Positions 43,191-50,920 of a stretch of DNA of 64,000 nt are shown piece after piece. The position numbers and the translations under genes were made by a program. The notes below the pieces were generated by a model. It had not been told where the DNA came from. It was given only the letters and a program-made list of their open reading frames with translations, and ran no database searches. The stretch is from Leptonema illini DSM 21528 (lineage in GTDB: Bacteria > Spirochaetota > Leptospiria > Leptospirales > Leptonemataceae): contig NZ_JH597773.1 of NCBI RefSeq assembly GCF_000243335.1, positions 3,804,115 through 3,868,114 of the forward strand. Reading direction: 5' to 3'. Within the stretch, counting starts at the first letter, position 1, and each line of letters opens with the position of its first letter.

Positions 43191-44313
43191 GCCGGAGTGC
43201 CGTAACAAGCCCTTCGATCTCTTCCTCGGTATTGCCGGCGTGCACACTGATACGCAGCCGGCAGGCGCCGGCGGGGACCGTAGGCGGGCGAATGGCGAAA
43301 ACAGAAAAGCCCTGCTGCTTCAGTCGGGTCGCTGTTTGGATCGTTCGCTCTTCAGCGCCGAGAATGATCGGCGTGATATGCGAAGGTGTTACTCCGGTAG
43401 CAAAGCCCTCTTCGTTCAGCCGCTTGAAGAGAAGCTCGCTTAATTTGCGCAAACGTATTCTCCGCTTCTCCATTTCGTCCGTTCCCATCTCTTCAATCAC
43501 CAGCCGCAGCAGATCAGCCAGCAAGGGCGGCTGTGCCGTTGAATATATAAAGCTGCGAGCATGATTCACAAGAAAGGCCTTCAATTCAGGAGGGCCTGCA
43601 ACAAAGCATCCCATCAGGCCAGGCGCTTTGCCCATCGGATAGCTGAGCACAGCAAATCTCTGTTGCTCCGGATGAGCAAGGCCGCGACCCGCTTCGCCGA
43701 TTACTCCGATAGCATGGGCCTCATCCAGATATAAAAGGCAATCGTTCTGTTCGGCCAGGGCAAGCAGGGCATCGCGATCGGGTCGGTCTCCGTCCATGCT
43801 GAAGACGCTTTCGGTTACGATCCAGCGTCGCTTGCGCGTGCTGTGCTTTCTTAGAAGTTCGCTCAGATGCTCAAGATCGTTATGCCTGAAGTAATGCCGT
43901 GTGGCTCCCGAAAGGCGAATGCCATCAAGAAGACTGGCATGGCAGAGGCGATCGGCAAAGACAAGATCACCGGGAGAGAGAAGGGCCTGTAATGTGCCGA
44001 CGTTGCCGGCATATCCGCTGTGAAAAAGCAGAGCGCCGTCAAGACCAACCCAGTCGGCAAAGGCTCGTTCGGCCCGATCAAAGGCCTCTCGATGGCCGCG
44101 AATCAGGCGTGATCCCGTACTGCCGAGATCCTGGGTGGAAAGCGGAAGCAGCGATTCAAAGAGCCGCTTCACGGTTCCATCGGAGTTCAACGAGAGATAG
44201 TCGTTCGAAGAGAAATCGACCGATCCGGCAGGTGATGTCTCCAGGCGACGTAATAATCGCCTGTGCTCTCGCTCGGTCACGGCCTGCTGCAGTTCATCTC
44301 TCCAGGATTGCAT
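43180..44313 (-). CDS. bioF: 8-amino-7-oxononanoate synthase
   Basis: PLP-dependent alpha-oxoamine synthase that condenses pimeloyl-ACP or pimeloyl-CoA with L-alanine in biotin synthesis. Recognised elements are FSSNDYLSL at the start, GSTGSRLIRGHREAFDRAERAFADW, ESVFSMDGDRPD, YLDEAHAIGVIGEAGRG, and the PLP lysine in LSYPMGKAPGLMGCF. At 377 residues it is of normal length. No other bio genes are nearby, so biotin specificity over related KBL/ALAS activities is inferred. Upstream is an unrelated divergent operon. Confidence 0.85.
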   Translation of the reverse strand: MQSWRDELQQAVTEREHRRLLRRLETSPAGSVDFSSNDYLSLNSDGTVKRLFESLLPLSTQDLGSTGSRLIRGHREAFDRAERAFADWVGLDGALLFHSGYAGNVGTLQALLSPGDLVFADRLCHASLLDGIRLSGATRHYFRHNDLEHLSELLRKHSTRKRRWIVTESVFSMDGDRPDRDALLALAEQNDCLLYLDEAHAIGVIGEAGRGLAHPEQQRFAVLSYPMGKAPGLMGCFVAGPPELKAFLVNHARSFIYSTAQPPLLADLLRLVIEEMGTDEMEKRRIRLRKLSELLFKRLNEEGFATGVTPSHITPIILGAEERTIQTATRLKQQGFSVFAIRPPTVPAGACRLRISVHAGNTEEEIEGLVTALRLSR

Positions 44314-44394
44314 TGTGTCGTGATGCGCAAAGCGGATTGACGGGGAACGAAAAAAATTGCAACGAAACCGTCATCAGAGAATCCTACCAGATAT

Positions 44395-44805
44395 ATGCAG
44401 GACGTATCCGTTCAGGAACAACTTCAGCAGATCCTTTTGCAGCTGCAGAGACTGGAAGGTCAGCATACCGATCCCGTAGCGCAGATTCTGCTCAGCCTGG
44501 TTCCGCTGGTCGGTATTATCGCCGGCATGGTCGTTCTTATTATTTTTATACGGCATTATTATGCCACACGGCGACAGATGATCGAAGCGGGGCGGTTTCC
44601 GACGCCCACGATTCAGTATCTGCGTTCGCTGGCCTTGCTTGGCGGTATCCTGGCGATTTCGTCGGGTCTGCCTCTGACGTTGCTCTTCCTTGTTGTGGAG
44701 GGGATCTCGTATCCTCTTCTGGGCGGATTGATTCCGCTGTTTGTCGGTATCGGGCTCCTGATCTTCTTCTCTCTTTCCAGGACGGAGAGTGAGCAGGATC
44801 GGTGA
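44395..44805 (+). CDS. Membrane protein (DUF6249-like) preceding ECF sigma gene
   Basis: A 136-residue protein with a short helical N-terminus (VQEQLQQILLQLQRLEGQ) and three predicted membrane helices (about 28-52, 76-98 and 105-128). It fits a family of small membrane proteins commonly found next to ECF sigma factors. It overlaps the sigma start by four bases (GTGA). Its role may be in sensing or in anti-sigma control; no more can be said. Confidence 0.62.
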   Translation: MQDVSVQEQLQQILLQLQRLEGQHTDPVAQILLSLVPLVGIIAGMVVLIIFIRHYYATRRQMIEAGRFPTPTIQYLRSLALLGGILAISSGLPLTLLFLVVEGISYPLLGGLIPLFVGIGLLIFFSLSRTESEQDR

Positions 44806-45326
44806 AACAACCCGGCATCGATATTGCCGAGCTGTTCGAACAGACCAGGAATATGGTGTTCGGACTGGGGATGCGTTTATTTCGTAACCCCGAAGAAGCC
44901 GCCGATTTCAGCCAGGACGTGTATCTGCGCGTCATGGACAAGATCGATAGCTTTCGTGGAGACTCGAAGCCGTCGACATGGGTCTATTCGGTGGCCATGC
45001 ATCTCGGGTTGAATCGGCTGCGCCGGATGAAGCGCATCCAGTTTCTTCCCGAAGATGCCGAAGAGCCGATCACGGAAGAGACGCCGGAAAGCCTGTTAAC
45101 CGAGGCTCTGGACCGGCAGGAGACCGAAGAGCGCGTGCAGCAGGAGCTGATGAATCTTCCCGATTCTTACAGAGTACCTTTGCTGCTGCTTTATTATGAC
45201 AGGATGTCTTACAGGGAAATGAGCGAAAAGCTCGGCCTTCCTGAAGGGACGCTGAAATCTCTGGTGCATCGCGGGAAGCGTATTCTCAGAGATAGACTTG
45301 TAAAATCAACGAGCCCGGAAGGCTGA
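44802..45326 (+). CDS. ECF-family RNA polymerase sigma factor
   Basis: A 174-residue group IV sigma factor, with region 2 (MVFGLGMRLFRNPEEAADFSQDVYLRV) at about 15-80 and region 4 (LPDSYRVPLLLLYYDRMSYREMSEKLGLPEGTLKSLVHRGKRILRD) at about 118-165. The GTG start at 44802 overlaps the membrane protein stop. An anti-sigma gene follows 11 bases downstream. No target promoter motif is proposed. The trio forms an envelope-response module. Confidence 0.9.
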   Translation: MKQPGIDIAELFEQTRNMVFGLGMRLFRNPEEAADFSQDVYLRVMDKIDSFRGDSKPSTWVYSVAMHLGLNRLRRMKRIQFLPEDAEEPITEETPESLLTEALDRQETEERVQQELMNLPDSYRVPLLLLYYDRMSYREMSEKLGLPEGTLKSLVHRGKRILRDRLVKSTSPEG

Positions 45327-45337
45327 AGGCGGAAGAT

Positions 45338-45799
45338 ATGAACGAACGACTGGTTAACGATGGCCATTGCCTGACGATGATCCGGACCGATCTGCTGCTG
45401 CTCGGAGCGGCAGAGATGCGGCATATTGAGGGCTGCTCAAAGTGCCGCACAGAATACGAGATCTACCAGCGACTCGAACGCGCCATTGCTACGCTGCCTG
45501 AAGCCGCGATGCCCGAGATTTTGCGTAAGCAGATTCTTGCCGAGATCCTGCAACCGGGGTATTCGCTTCGTCATCTGCTGGCGGCCCTTGGCATTGCCTG
45601 TCTCTCGCCTGTGCTGCTCAGCTTATTGAACCTGAAGGCCTTCTTTGCGCCAGGACTGCTTGCCAGTATCTATGGTGGAAGCGGACTGTTAATCGTTCTG
45701 CTTCTCATGCCCATCGTGCATTTTCTGATTTCTCGTCACCGCATCGATATCGATTCTTTGAAGGATCGCATCGACGATCTTCTCGAAAAAAGAGCATAA
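45338..45799 (+). CDS. Zinc-binding anti-sigma factor
   Basis: A 153-residue protein. The N-terminal part carries the ZAS zinc signature H-x3-C-x2-C (His29, Cys33, Cys36 in RHIEGCSKC). Two predicted membrane helices (about 82-103 and 108-130) and a cytoplasmic amphipathic tail (IDIDSLKDRIDDLLEKRA) follow. It would hold the ECF sigma at the membrane until a signal, perhaps redox or zinc, releases it. Its gene follows the sigma gene closely, so they are co-transcribed. Confidence 0.85.
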   Translation: MNERLVNDGHCLTMIRTDLLLLGAAEMRHIEGCSKCRTEYEIYQRLERAIATLPEAAMPEILRKQILAEILQPGYSLRHLLAALGIACLSPVLLSLLNLKAFFAPGLLASIYGGSGLLIVLLLMPIVHFLISRHRIDIDSLKDRIDDLLEKRA

Positions 45800-45927
45800 G
45801 TCACACCCGCACCGCATCTTCGGCCGGTGGTGCTTTGTTGTTGGGTTGAGCACCAGGCCGGGCTCGGGTGGAGCCTGTGGAACGGTCAGGGGGAGCGAGC
45901 GGGCTCTGTAGGCCTGTTTTATGTCAC

Positions 45928-45941
45928 GTCGGAACTCCGAC
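45928..45941. repeat. Perfect copy of the dispersed palindrome
   Basis: GTCGGAACTCCGAC, preceded by CA and followed by CGGG. It lies in the 250-base gap between the anti-sigma gene and the 71-residue gene, on the promoter side of the latter. Confidence 0.65.
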
Positions 45942-46049
45942 CGGGCTCAAAAACCCAAAAAAATGCTTCAGGAATACAGGATTTCGCCGATTCTGCAAAC
46001 AGGTCGATACATGCACGGATGCAGGTGACCATAGAGAGCATGGAGGCGA

Positions 46050-46265
46050 ATGATGTTACACGATTGGATCTACGAAGAACTGGACTCCGACCTTCAGTGG
46101 AAGATTTATTTTACACGGAAGAAGCTGCTCGGAAGCCTTGAAAGCCCCACCATCCTTCCCGATAACGGTCTGACGGCAGAAGACCTGCTCAGCCCCGAAC
46201 AATTGCAAAAAGTCGATGAGATTCGACAGAGGCGTCTTGCCTCGCTTGCTGCGGCGCTGCGTTAA
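46050..46265 (+). CDS. Small hypothetical protein
   Basis: A 71-residue acidic helical protein (WIYEELDSDLQWKIYFTRKKLL, then LLSPEQLQKVDEIRQRRLASLAAAL) with no membrane segment. It looks like a short adaptor. A GGAGG lies seven bases before the ATG, and a terminator hairpin follows the stop. No family is recognised. Confidence 0.6.
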   Translation: MMLHDWIYEELDSDLQWKIYFTRKKLLGSLESPTILPDNGLTAEDLLSPEQLQKVDEIRQRRLASLAAALR

Positions 46266-46268
46266 GAG

Positions 46269-46289
46269 AACGGGGTCGGCGACCCCGTT
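46269..46289. terminator. Bidirectional terminator hairpin
   Basis: AACGGGGTC, a GGC loop and GACCCCGTT form a 9-bp stem between two convergent genes. The + side T-tract is short (TTTC) and the minus side reads CTCTT, so it could serve both genes, weakly. Confidence 0.65.
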
Positions 46290-46294
46290 TCAGA

Positions 46295-46753
46295 TCAGTG
46301 TACGTGGCCGTGAGCGATCTCTTCAGGAGACGCTTCGCGCACCGAAACGACGGTGACGTCGAAATTAAGGTTTGCTCCTGCAAGCGGATGGTTGCCGTCG
46401 ACGATGACGACGTCATCGCGGATCTCGGCGATGGTGAGGATGTGAATGCCGTCTTCGCCCTGAACCTGAAACTGCATGCCTACTTCAATCTTCTCGTTTT
46501 CGAAAAGATTTTTCGGAACCTCTTGAACCATCTCTTGAGCGCGCGGTCCATAGCCTTCTTCGGGCGGAACTTTGACCTGGAGCTGCTTGCCGGCTTCGTG
46601 TCCTTCGAGCGCCTTCTCGAGTCCGGGAATCAGATTATTATTCCCGTGAAGATATCGAAGCGGATCTTTTCCTTCTGAAGAATCGATCACCGTACCGGCA
46701 TCGTCCTTTAACGTGTACTGAATGGCAACGACACGGTTGCGTTCGATTTTCAT
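46295..46753 (-). CDS. slyD: FKBP-type peptidyl-prolyl isomerase, SlyD-like
   Basis: A 152-residue prolyl isomerase and chaperone. The FKBP half (YTLKDDAGTVIDSSEGKDPLRYLHGNNNLIPGLEKALEGH) flanks the IF chaperone insert (VPPEEGYGPRAQEMVQEVPKNLF), ending in NHPLAGANLNFDVTVVSVREA, the SlyD signature. The short His-containing tail (HGHVH) replaces the long metal-binding tail of E. coli SlyD. ATG 46753 is chosen for its AGGAGGT ribosome site. It acts in the cytosol, with a possible nickel role. Confidence 0.9.
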   Translation of the reverse strand: MKIERNRVVAIQYTLKDDAGTVIDSSEGKDPLRYLHGNNNLIPGLEKALEGHEAGKQLQVKVPPEEGYGPRAQEMVQEVPKNLFENEKIEVGMQFQVQGEDGIHILTIAEIRDDVVIVDGNHPLAGANLNFDVTVVSVREASPEEIAHGHVH

Positions 46754-46960
46754 ACATACCTCCTGTGGTGCAAGCACCGGATCCTGTTGGATTAAATTAA
46801 ACCGATGCTGCTCGAGTATGGGGGGAAACGAGGAGGATGCGGTCCTGATTTCAAATAATGGTTTGCACGGAGACGGTCAACCAATTCCATGCAGTTGTCA
46901 CTGCTCCCTCTCTGTGCTTTTTCATTGACGGTGCCCCTTCCGCTCATTTTCTCGCAGAAG

Positions 46961-47032
46961 GCCCCCGTAGCTCAGAGGATAGAGCAGTGGTTTCCTAAAC
47001 CATGTGCACAGGTTCGAGTCCTGTCGGGGGCA
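46961..47032 (+). tRNA. tRNA-Arg (CCT)
   Basis: Cloverleaf with acceptor GCCCCCG/CGGGGGC, D-arm GCTC/GAGC, anticodon loop TTCCTAA giving CCT, and T-arm CAGG-TTCGAGT-CCTG. The discriminator is A at 47032. CCA is not encoded. The 3' end is one base from the prfA ATG. Confidence 0.96.
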
Positions 47033-47033
47033 T

Positions 47034-48128
47034 ATGTCTCGTCTTAATCTGAAAGAGCATCTATCCCGCCTGCTCAATCGGTTCGACGAAGTTGAAGCGG
47101 CGCTTGCCGATCCGGTCGTTCTTGCCGATCCCGTTCGTTTTCGTTCTCTTTCTTCTGAGCACAGTCGCCGTCGCAACGACATGGCCGATGTGCGTCGGTA
47201 TCTGGAACTTCTCAAATCAAAAGAAGAGGCCGAAGCGCTTCTTCAGGGTAACGATGAAGAGTTGAAACAGATGGCCAGAGAAGAACTTCTTACAGTCGAA
47301 GAAGAGCTTTCCAGTCGCGCATTTGATATGGAGTCGCTGCTGCTTGATCCTGATCCGAACGAAGGACGGGGCGTTATCGTCGAGATCCGCGCCGGAACAG
47401 GCGGCGAAGAGGCGGCGCTTTTTGCCGGCGATCTCTTTCGCATGTATTCGCGCCTCTGTGATCGCGAAGGCCTGCGTCTTGAGATGCTCTCTGAATCCGA
47501 ATCAGAGCTGGGCGGATTCAAAGAGGTGATCTTCTCGGTCGAAGGCGCATCTGCCTGGAGGCTCCTGCATAATGAAGGCGGAGCGCATCGCGTGCAGCGC
47601 ATTCCGGCGACGGAAAGTCAGGGGCGCATCCATACAAGCGCCGTCACCGTCGCCGTGCTTCCGGAGGCCGAAGAGGACGAGGTCGAACTCGACGAGAAGG
47701 ATCTGCGCGTCGACGTTTACCGCGCAAGCGGCGCCGGCGGTCAGCACGTCAACAAGACCGAATCGGCGGTGCGTCTGACGCATATTCCGACGGGCCTTGT
47801 CGTGACCTGTCAGGATGAGCGATCGCAGCATAAGAACCGAGCGAAAGCAATGAAGGTTCTGCGTTCTCGCCTGAAGCAGATGGAAGAAGAGACCCGTCAC
47901 AAAGAGATGGCTGATCTGAAGAAAAGCCAGGTGAAAACCGGGGATCGTTCGGAGCGCATCCGCACCTATAACTTCCCCCAGGGACGTGTGACGGATCATC
48001 GCGTGGGCGTTACCCTGTATAATCTGGCAGAGTTCATGGAAGGCAACATGAACGAAATCCTCGAAGCGCTTGTGCGGCACGAAAAAGAGGAGCAGCTGGA
48101 GCAGCTGCGCAGGCGCGAGATCGGCTGA
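47034..48128 (+). CDS. prfA: Peptide chain release factor 1
   Basis: Class I release factor for UAG/UAA. The PAT anticodon-mimic tripeptide (VQRIPATESQGRIHTSA) marks it as RF1, in contrast to SPF in the RF2 encoded at 7431. The GGQ loop is present (ASGAGGQHVNKTESAVR). The protein of 364 residues has the normal RF1 length when started at ATG 47034. Family alignment puts the first helix (LKEHLSRLLNRFDEVEAAL) immediately after this Met. A GTG at 47004 would lie inside the tRNA and is rejected. There is no room for a ribosome site: tRNA-Arg ends one base before the ATG, so tRNA 3' processing would make a nearly leaderless message. Confidence 0.95.
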   Translation: MSRLNLKEHLSRLLNRFDEVEAALADPVVLADPVRFRSLSSEHSRRRNDMADVRRYLELLKSKEEAEALLQGNDEELKQMAREELLTVEEELSSRAFDMESLLLDPDPNEGRGVIVEIRAGTGGEEAALFAGDLFRMYSRLCDREGLRLEMLSESESELGGFKEVIFSVEGASAWRLLHNEGGAHRVQRIPATESQGRIHTSAVTVAVLPEAEEDEVELDEKDLRVDVYRASGAGGQHVNKTESAVRLTHIPTGLVVTCQDERSQHKNRAKAMKVLRSRLKQMEEETRHKEMADLKKSQVKTGDRSERIRTYNFPQGRVTDHRVGVTLYNLAEFMEGNMNEILEALVRHEKEEQLEQLRRREIG

Positions 48129-48208
48129 CCCGGATCTGTCGATTATCTTGAAGTAAAGACCGACGAAATAAAAAGTCGACAGGGCGAAGCCATGGGTTTC
48201 TGTAAGGT

Positions 48209-49285
48209 ATGGTCCTGCAGCTCTTTTACGAGTGGCCCGTCTATTCGAAGTTCTGGTTTTTCATGTCCATCCTGCTGCTTGTGGGGCTGGCGCTGGCCGC
48301 CTATCTGTATGCCCTGCGACGGAATCGGCAGGAGCGGCTGTGGTTGAAGTTTGTCGGTCGCTCGTTGCAACAGGGCATGACCTACGCCGAACTTGAGGCG
48401 TTGAAGCCGCTCTATTCTGAGATGTATACGATCGGTCTGGGCAACGTTATCCTGAATCCCGTCGGTTTTCGTCCGCATCTGCTGCGCTATCTTTCAGAAC
48501 ACCAGCGAGACCAGAAAGAGGTACGCCGCGATGTGCATATCTTTCGCAAGCTTGCCTTTACCAAACATACGGACGAGTTGCTTGAGGGGAAGGAGCTCGA
48601 TCTTATGGAACCGGTTTCGATGGAAACGCTGCACGGCGAGGTTGCCTGTTTCTGTCAGATAGAGAAGGTGCGACCGGACACGCTTGATCTTCGTATTAAA
48701 GGAAAGCTCCAGCCCGAGTTCACCCCAGGCGTACTTGTACAGCTGTATTTCTACAGACCTGCGTCGGGCGGTTATCTACTTCGTGCAAAGATAGAGAACA
48801 TTTTTGAGAAGACGATCACGCTGCATACGAGCTACCAGTTTGTTCACGCCGAAGAGCGGCATTTTATGGCCGATATCTCCATGAAGGCGGCGCTCTGTAT
48901 AAACATGGTTCCGCTGATCCGACTGAAGTCGTTGCCTTCGCGCGAAAAGACCGAGCCGGTGCAGCATGAGCCCGTTCAATGGAAGCATCTTGATCCGCAT
49001 CTGGGGCAGTTTCCGGCTGAGACCGTGCGCATTTCGGATCGCGGCATCGTTCTGTATGTGGACGAAACGAAAAGCCCGCGCATCGATAAGAACTTCTTGA
49101 ATCAGGCCTATCACATCAACGTCGACTTTATCGATGGCGAGCCTCTTGAGGCGATCGGGCATCTGCTTGGAATGGGCCGCCGCGGGTATTATCTTTTTCG
49201 CTTCGGAGAGCTTCTGCCCGAGGCCCGCGCCCGCGTCAACAAAGCGGTTCGAGAGAATAATCCGCAGAAAGAGCGCCTTGCCTGA
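48209..49285 (+). CDS. Membrane-anchored PilZ-like protein
   Basis: A 358-residue protein with one N-terminal membrane helix (about 13-35) and a basic cytoplasmic stretch. A YcgR-N-like region lies at about 145-240 (CFCQIEKVRPDTLDLRIKGKLQP, then LVQLYFYRPASGGYLLRAKIE). A PilZ-like C-terminal barrel with the strand VRISDRGIVLYVDE resembles the D/N-x-S-x-x-G element that binds c-di-GMP. The matching basic RxxxR motif is not clear, so nucleotide binding is uncertain. It fits a spirochaete c-di-GMP receptor or flagellar brake. Its ATG is 80 bases after the prfA stop. Confidence 0.55.
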   Translation: MVLQLFYEWPVYSKFWFFMSILLLVGLALAAYLYALRRNRQERLWLKFVGRSLQQGMTYAELEALKPLYSEMYTIGLGNVILNPVGFRPHLLRYLSEHQRDQKEVRRDVHIFRKLAFTKHTDELLEGKELDLMEPVSMETLHGEVACFCQIEKVRPDTLDLRIKGKLQPEFTPGVLVQLYFYRPASGGYLLRAKIENIFEKTITLHTSYQFVHAEERHFMADISMKAALCINMVPLIRLKSLPSREKTEPVQHEPVQWKHLDPHLGQFPAETVRISDRGIVLYVDETKSPRIDKNFLNQAYHINVDFIDGEPLEAIGHLLGMGRRGYYLFRFGELLPEARARVNKAVRENNPQKERLA

Positions 49286-49363
49286 AAGCCTGCCCGTCAG
49301 GGAAGGCGAACCGGAGCCGACCCATCCGACTTAACAGGAGGATCGGCCGAGGCGGGCCTGCCT

Positions 49364-50185
49364 CTATTTGTAATTCGGCCTTCGTCGCTCTTTAAAGGCC
49401 GACATCAGCTCACGAAAATCGTCGCTATCAAGAAAGGCGGCGTTCCAGACGGCGACATAGTCCAGGCCTTCGTCAGGAGTATGGTTATACATAAAGTTCA
49501 GGATCTGCTTTGTCCCCTTGAGAACGATGGCTGGATTGGCGGCGATCTCTTCTGCAAGGTTGACGGCGCGGTCCATCATGGCATCACGATCTTCGAGAAC
49601 CTCGTCAAAAAGACCCATACGATGACATTCGGCGGCGTCAAAGTCGGCGCCTGTGAGGGCCATACGGCGGGCGTTGCCATGACCGACGATAAAAGGAAGC
49701 AGATTCAGGCTACCCATGTCGGCGACGATGGCGACCTTTGTTTCACGCAACGATACGACGGCATCCTTTGAACCGAGGCGGATGTCACAGGCACAGATCA
49801 GATCGAGTCCTCCTCCGATGCAGTGACGATGAACGGCTGAGATAAAAATGCGATCGCTTTTCATCATGCGTTGAAAGCCCTTCTGCATCTCTTTGATCAG
49901 ATCATAGAGCTTCATGCGCGTATCGGCCGTCTCGCCGCGCAGGCGGTCGGCAAAACGCCCGTCGAATTCTTCGAGATCGAGCCCGGTCGTAAAGGATTTG
50001 CCGCGAGCGGCGATGACGACGGCACGGATACGCTCATCGGACTCGATGGCGTCGACAACGGCCGGCAGGCCCGACCAGAACTCCCAGCTCATGGAATTGC
50101 GTTTATCGGGACGGTTGAGATAAACGATGGCGATGCGTTTTTCGGGGATTTTCTCGATTTCAAAGAAAGAGGTCGTTGAACTCAT
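49364..50185 (-). CDS. Enoyl-CoA hydratase/isomerase family, delta3,5-delta2,4-dienoyl-CoA isomerase-like
   Basis: A 273-residue crotonase. It has the CoA-binding RGKSFTTGLDLEEF oxyanion loop and HCIGGGLDLICACDIR. Acidic residues D128, E148 and D156 reproduce the 20- and 8-residue spacing of the catalytic Asp-Glu-Asp set of mammalian dienoyl-CoA isomerase (176/196/204 in rat ECH1), so this activity in odd-double-bond fatty-acid oxidation is favoured over plain hydratase. Leptospirales live on long-chain fatty acids, which fits. ATG 50185 is chosen for alignment and an AGGA upstream; a longer in-frame start exists at 50224. It has no coupled neighbour. Confidence 0.85.
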   Translation of the reverse strand: MSSTTSFFEIEKIPEKRIAIVYLNRPDKRNSMSWEFWSGLPAVVDAIESDERIRAVVIAARGKSFTTGLDLEEFDGRFADRLRGETADTRMKLYDLIKEMQKGFQRMMKSDRIFISAVHRHCIGGGLDLICACDIRLGSKDAVVSLRETKVAIVADMGSLNLLPFIVGHGNARRMALTGADFDAAECHRMGLFDEVLEDRDAMMDRAVNLAEEIAANPAIVLKGTKQILNFMYNHTPDEGLDYVAVWNAAFLDSDDFRELMSAFKERRRPNYK

Positions 50186-50302
50186 GGCCGATCCTGTAAG
50201 GCGCTTTTCCTGGAGCAAGAACAATCGGCAATATCACTTGACAGTCCGACGGAGCGCTCGTTTGCTTGAAGAGCAATCCGTCACGGATTCAGGCTTATTA
50301 CG

Positions 50303-50917
50303 ATGACGCCGGACGAATACAGAAACAAGGTTCTGACGATCAACCGGGGTTTTCAAATGGCCCGGGACATCGAAGAATGCGCCGAGCTTGCGGCGAAAAC
50401 GCCTCTCTACCTGCCAGTGCTGAAGTCCCTTCTCAACGAAGTGCTCGAAAGACAGGACTGGAAGAGTCCGCAGTGCGCTCGAACGCTGCACATCCTCATC
50501 CGCAGCGGAACATCGAGCTCTTTATTCACCGTCTTCGATTTCATCAAACGTATGCCCGAAAGCGTTCCTTTTGCGCTGGTCGAGCTTCTTGGAAACCTGC
50601 TGCCTTCGTATAAGAAGATCGTTCTCGGTCCGGCGAAAGAGCTCTGTGAATTCCCGCAGGGATCGCCGCAGCGAGCGGTGGGCATTCAGACTCTGTGCAA
50701 TCTGCATCTCGAGGAATTGCTGCCGCCCGAAAACCTGAATTACCTGGCGTCGCTTCTGAGCAATTTCGAGGTGGATCCATTCTTTACCGATTATCTTGTC
50801 GATATGGTGCGCAGTACGCGATCCTATCGCATGCGCAACCGAACGCCCGCCCAGGAGGATGCCGTATTTGACGACATCCTTGTCGAGCTGAATCCTGAGA
50901 CGAACGGCGATCGCTGA
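50303..50917 (+). CDS. Hypothetical helical protein
   Basis: A 204-residue soluble protein, all-helical in pattern (VLKSLLNEVLERQDWKSPQCARTLHILIR, AVGIQTLCNLHLEELLPPENLNYLASLLSNF), possibly a HEAT-like solenoid. No family is recognised. It is convergent with, and ends 3 bases from, the stop of the ferredoxin-cyclase-peroxidase gene. Its frame has normal codon use and no overlap with stronger genes. A function link to the fusion protein is possible but unsupported. Confidence 0.6.
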   Translation: MTPDEYRNKVLTINRGFQMARDIEECAELAAKTPLYLPVLKSLLNEVLERQDWKSPQCARTLHILIRSGTSSSLFTVFDFIKRMPESVPFALVELLGNLLPSYKKIVLGPAKELCEFPQGSPQRAVGIQTLCNLHLEELLPPENLNYLASLLSNFEVDPFFTDYLVDMVRSTRSYRMRNRTPAQEDAVFDDILVELNPETNGDR

Positions 50918-50920
50918 TTC

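Noticed and set aside
47004-47033. GTG start for prfA inside the tRNA-Arg T-arm
   Set aside because: Would encode extra residues from tRNA sequence, not seen in RF1 proteins; ATG 47034 fits family alignment.
49349-49364. Short GAGGC/GCCTC hairpin at the crotonase stop
   Set aside because: Only a 5-bp stem with no clear T-tract; not reported as a terminator.
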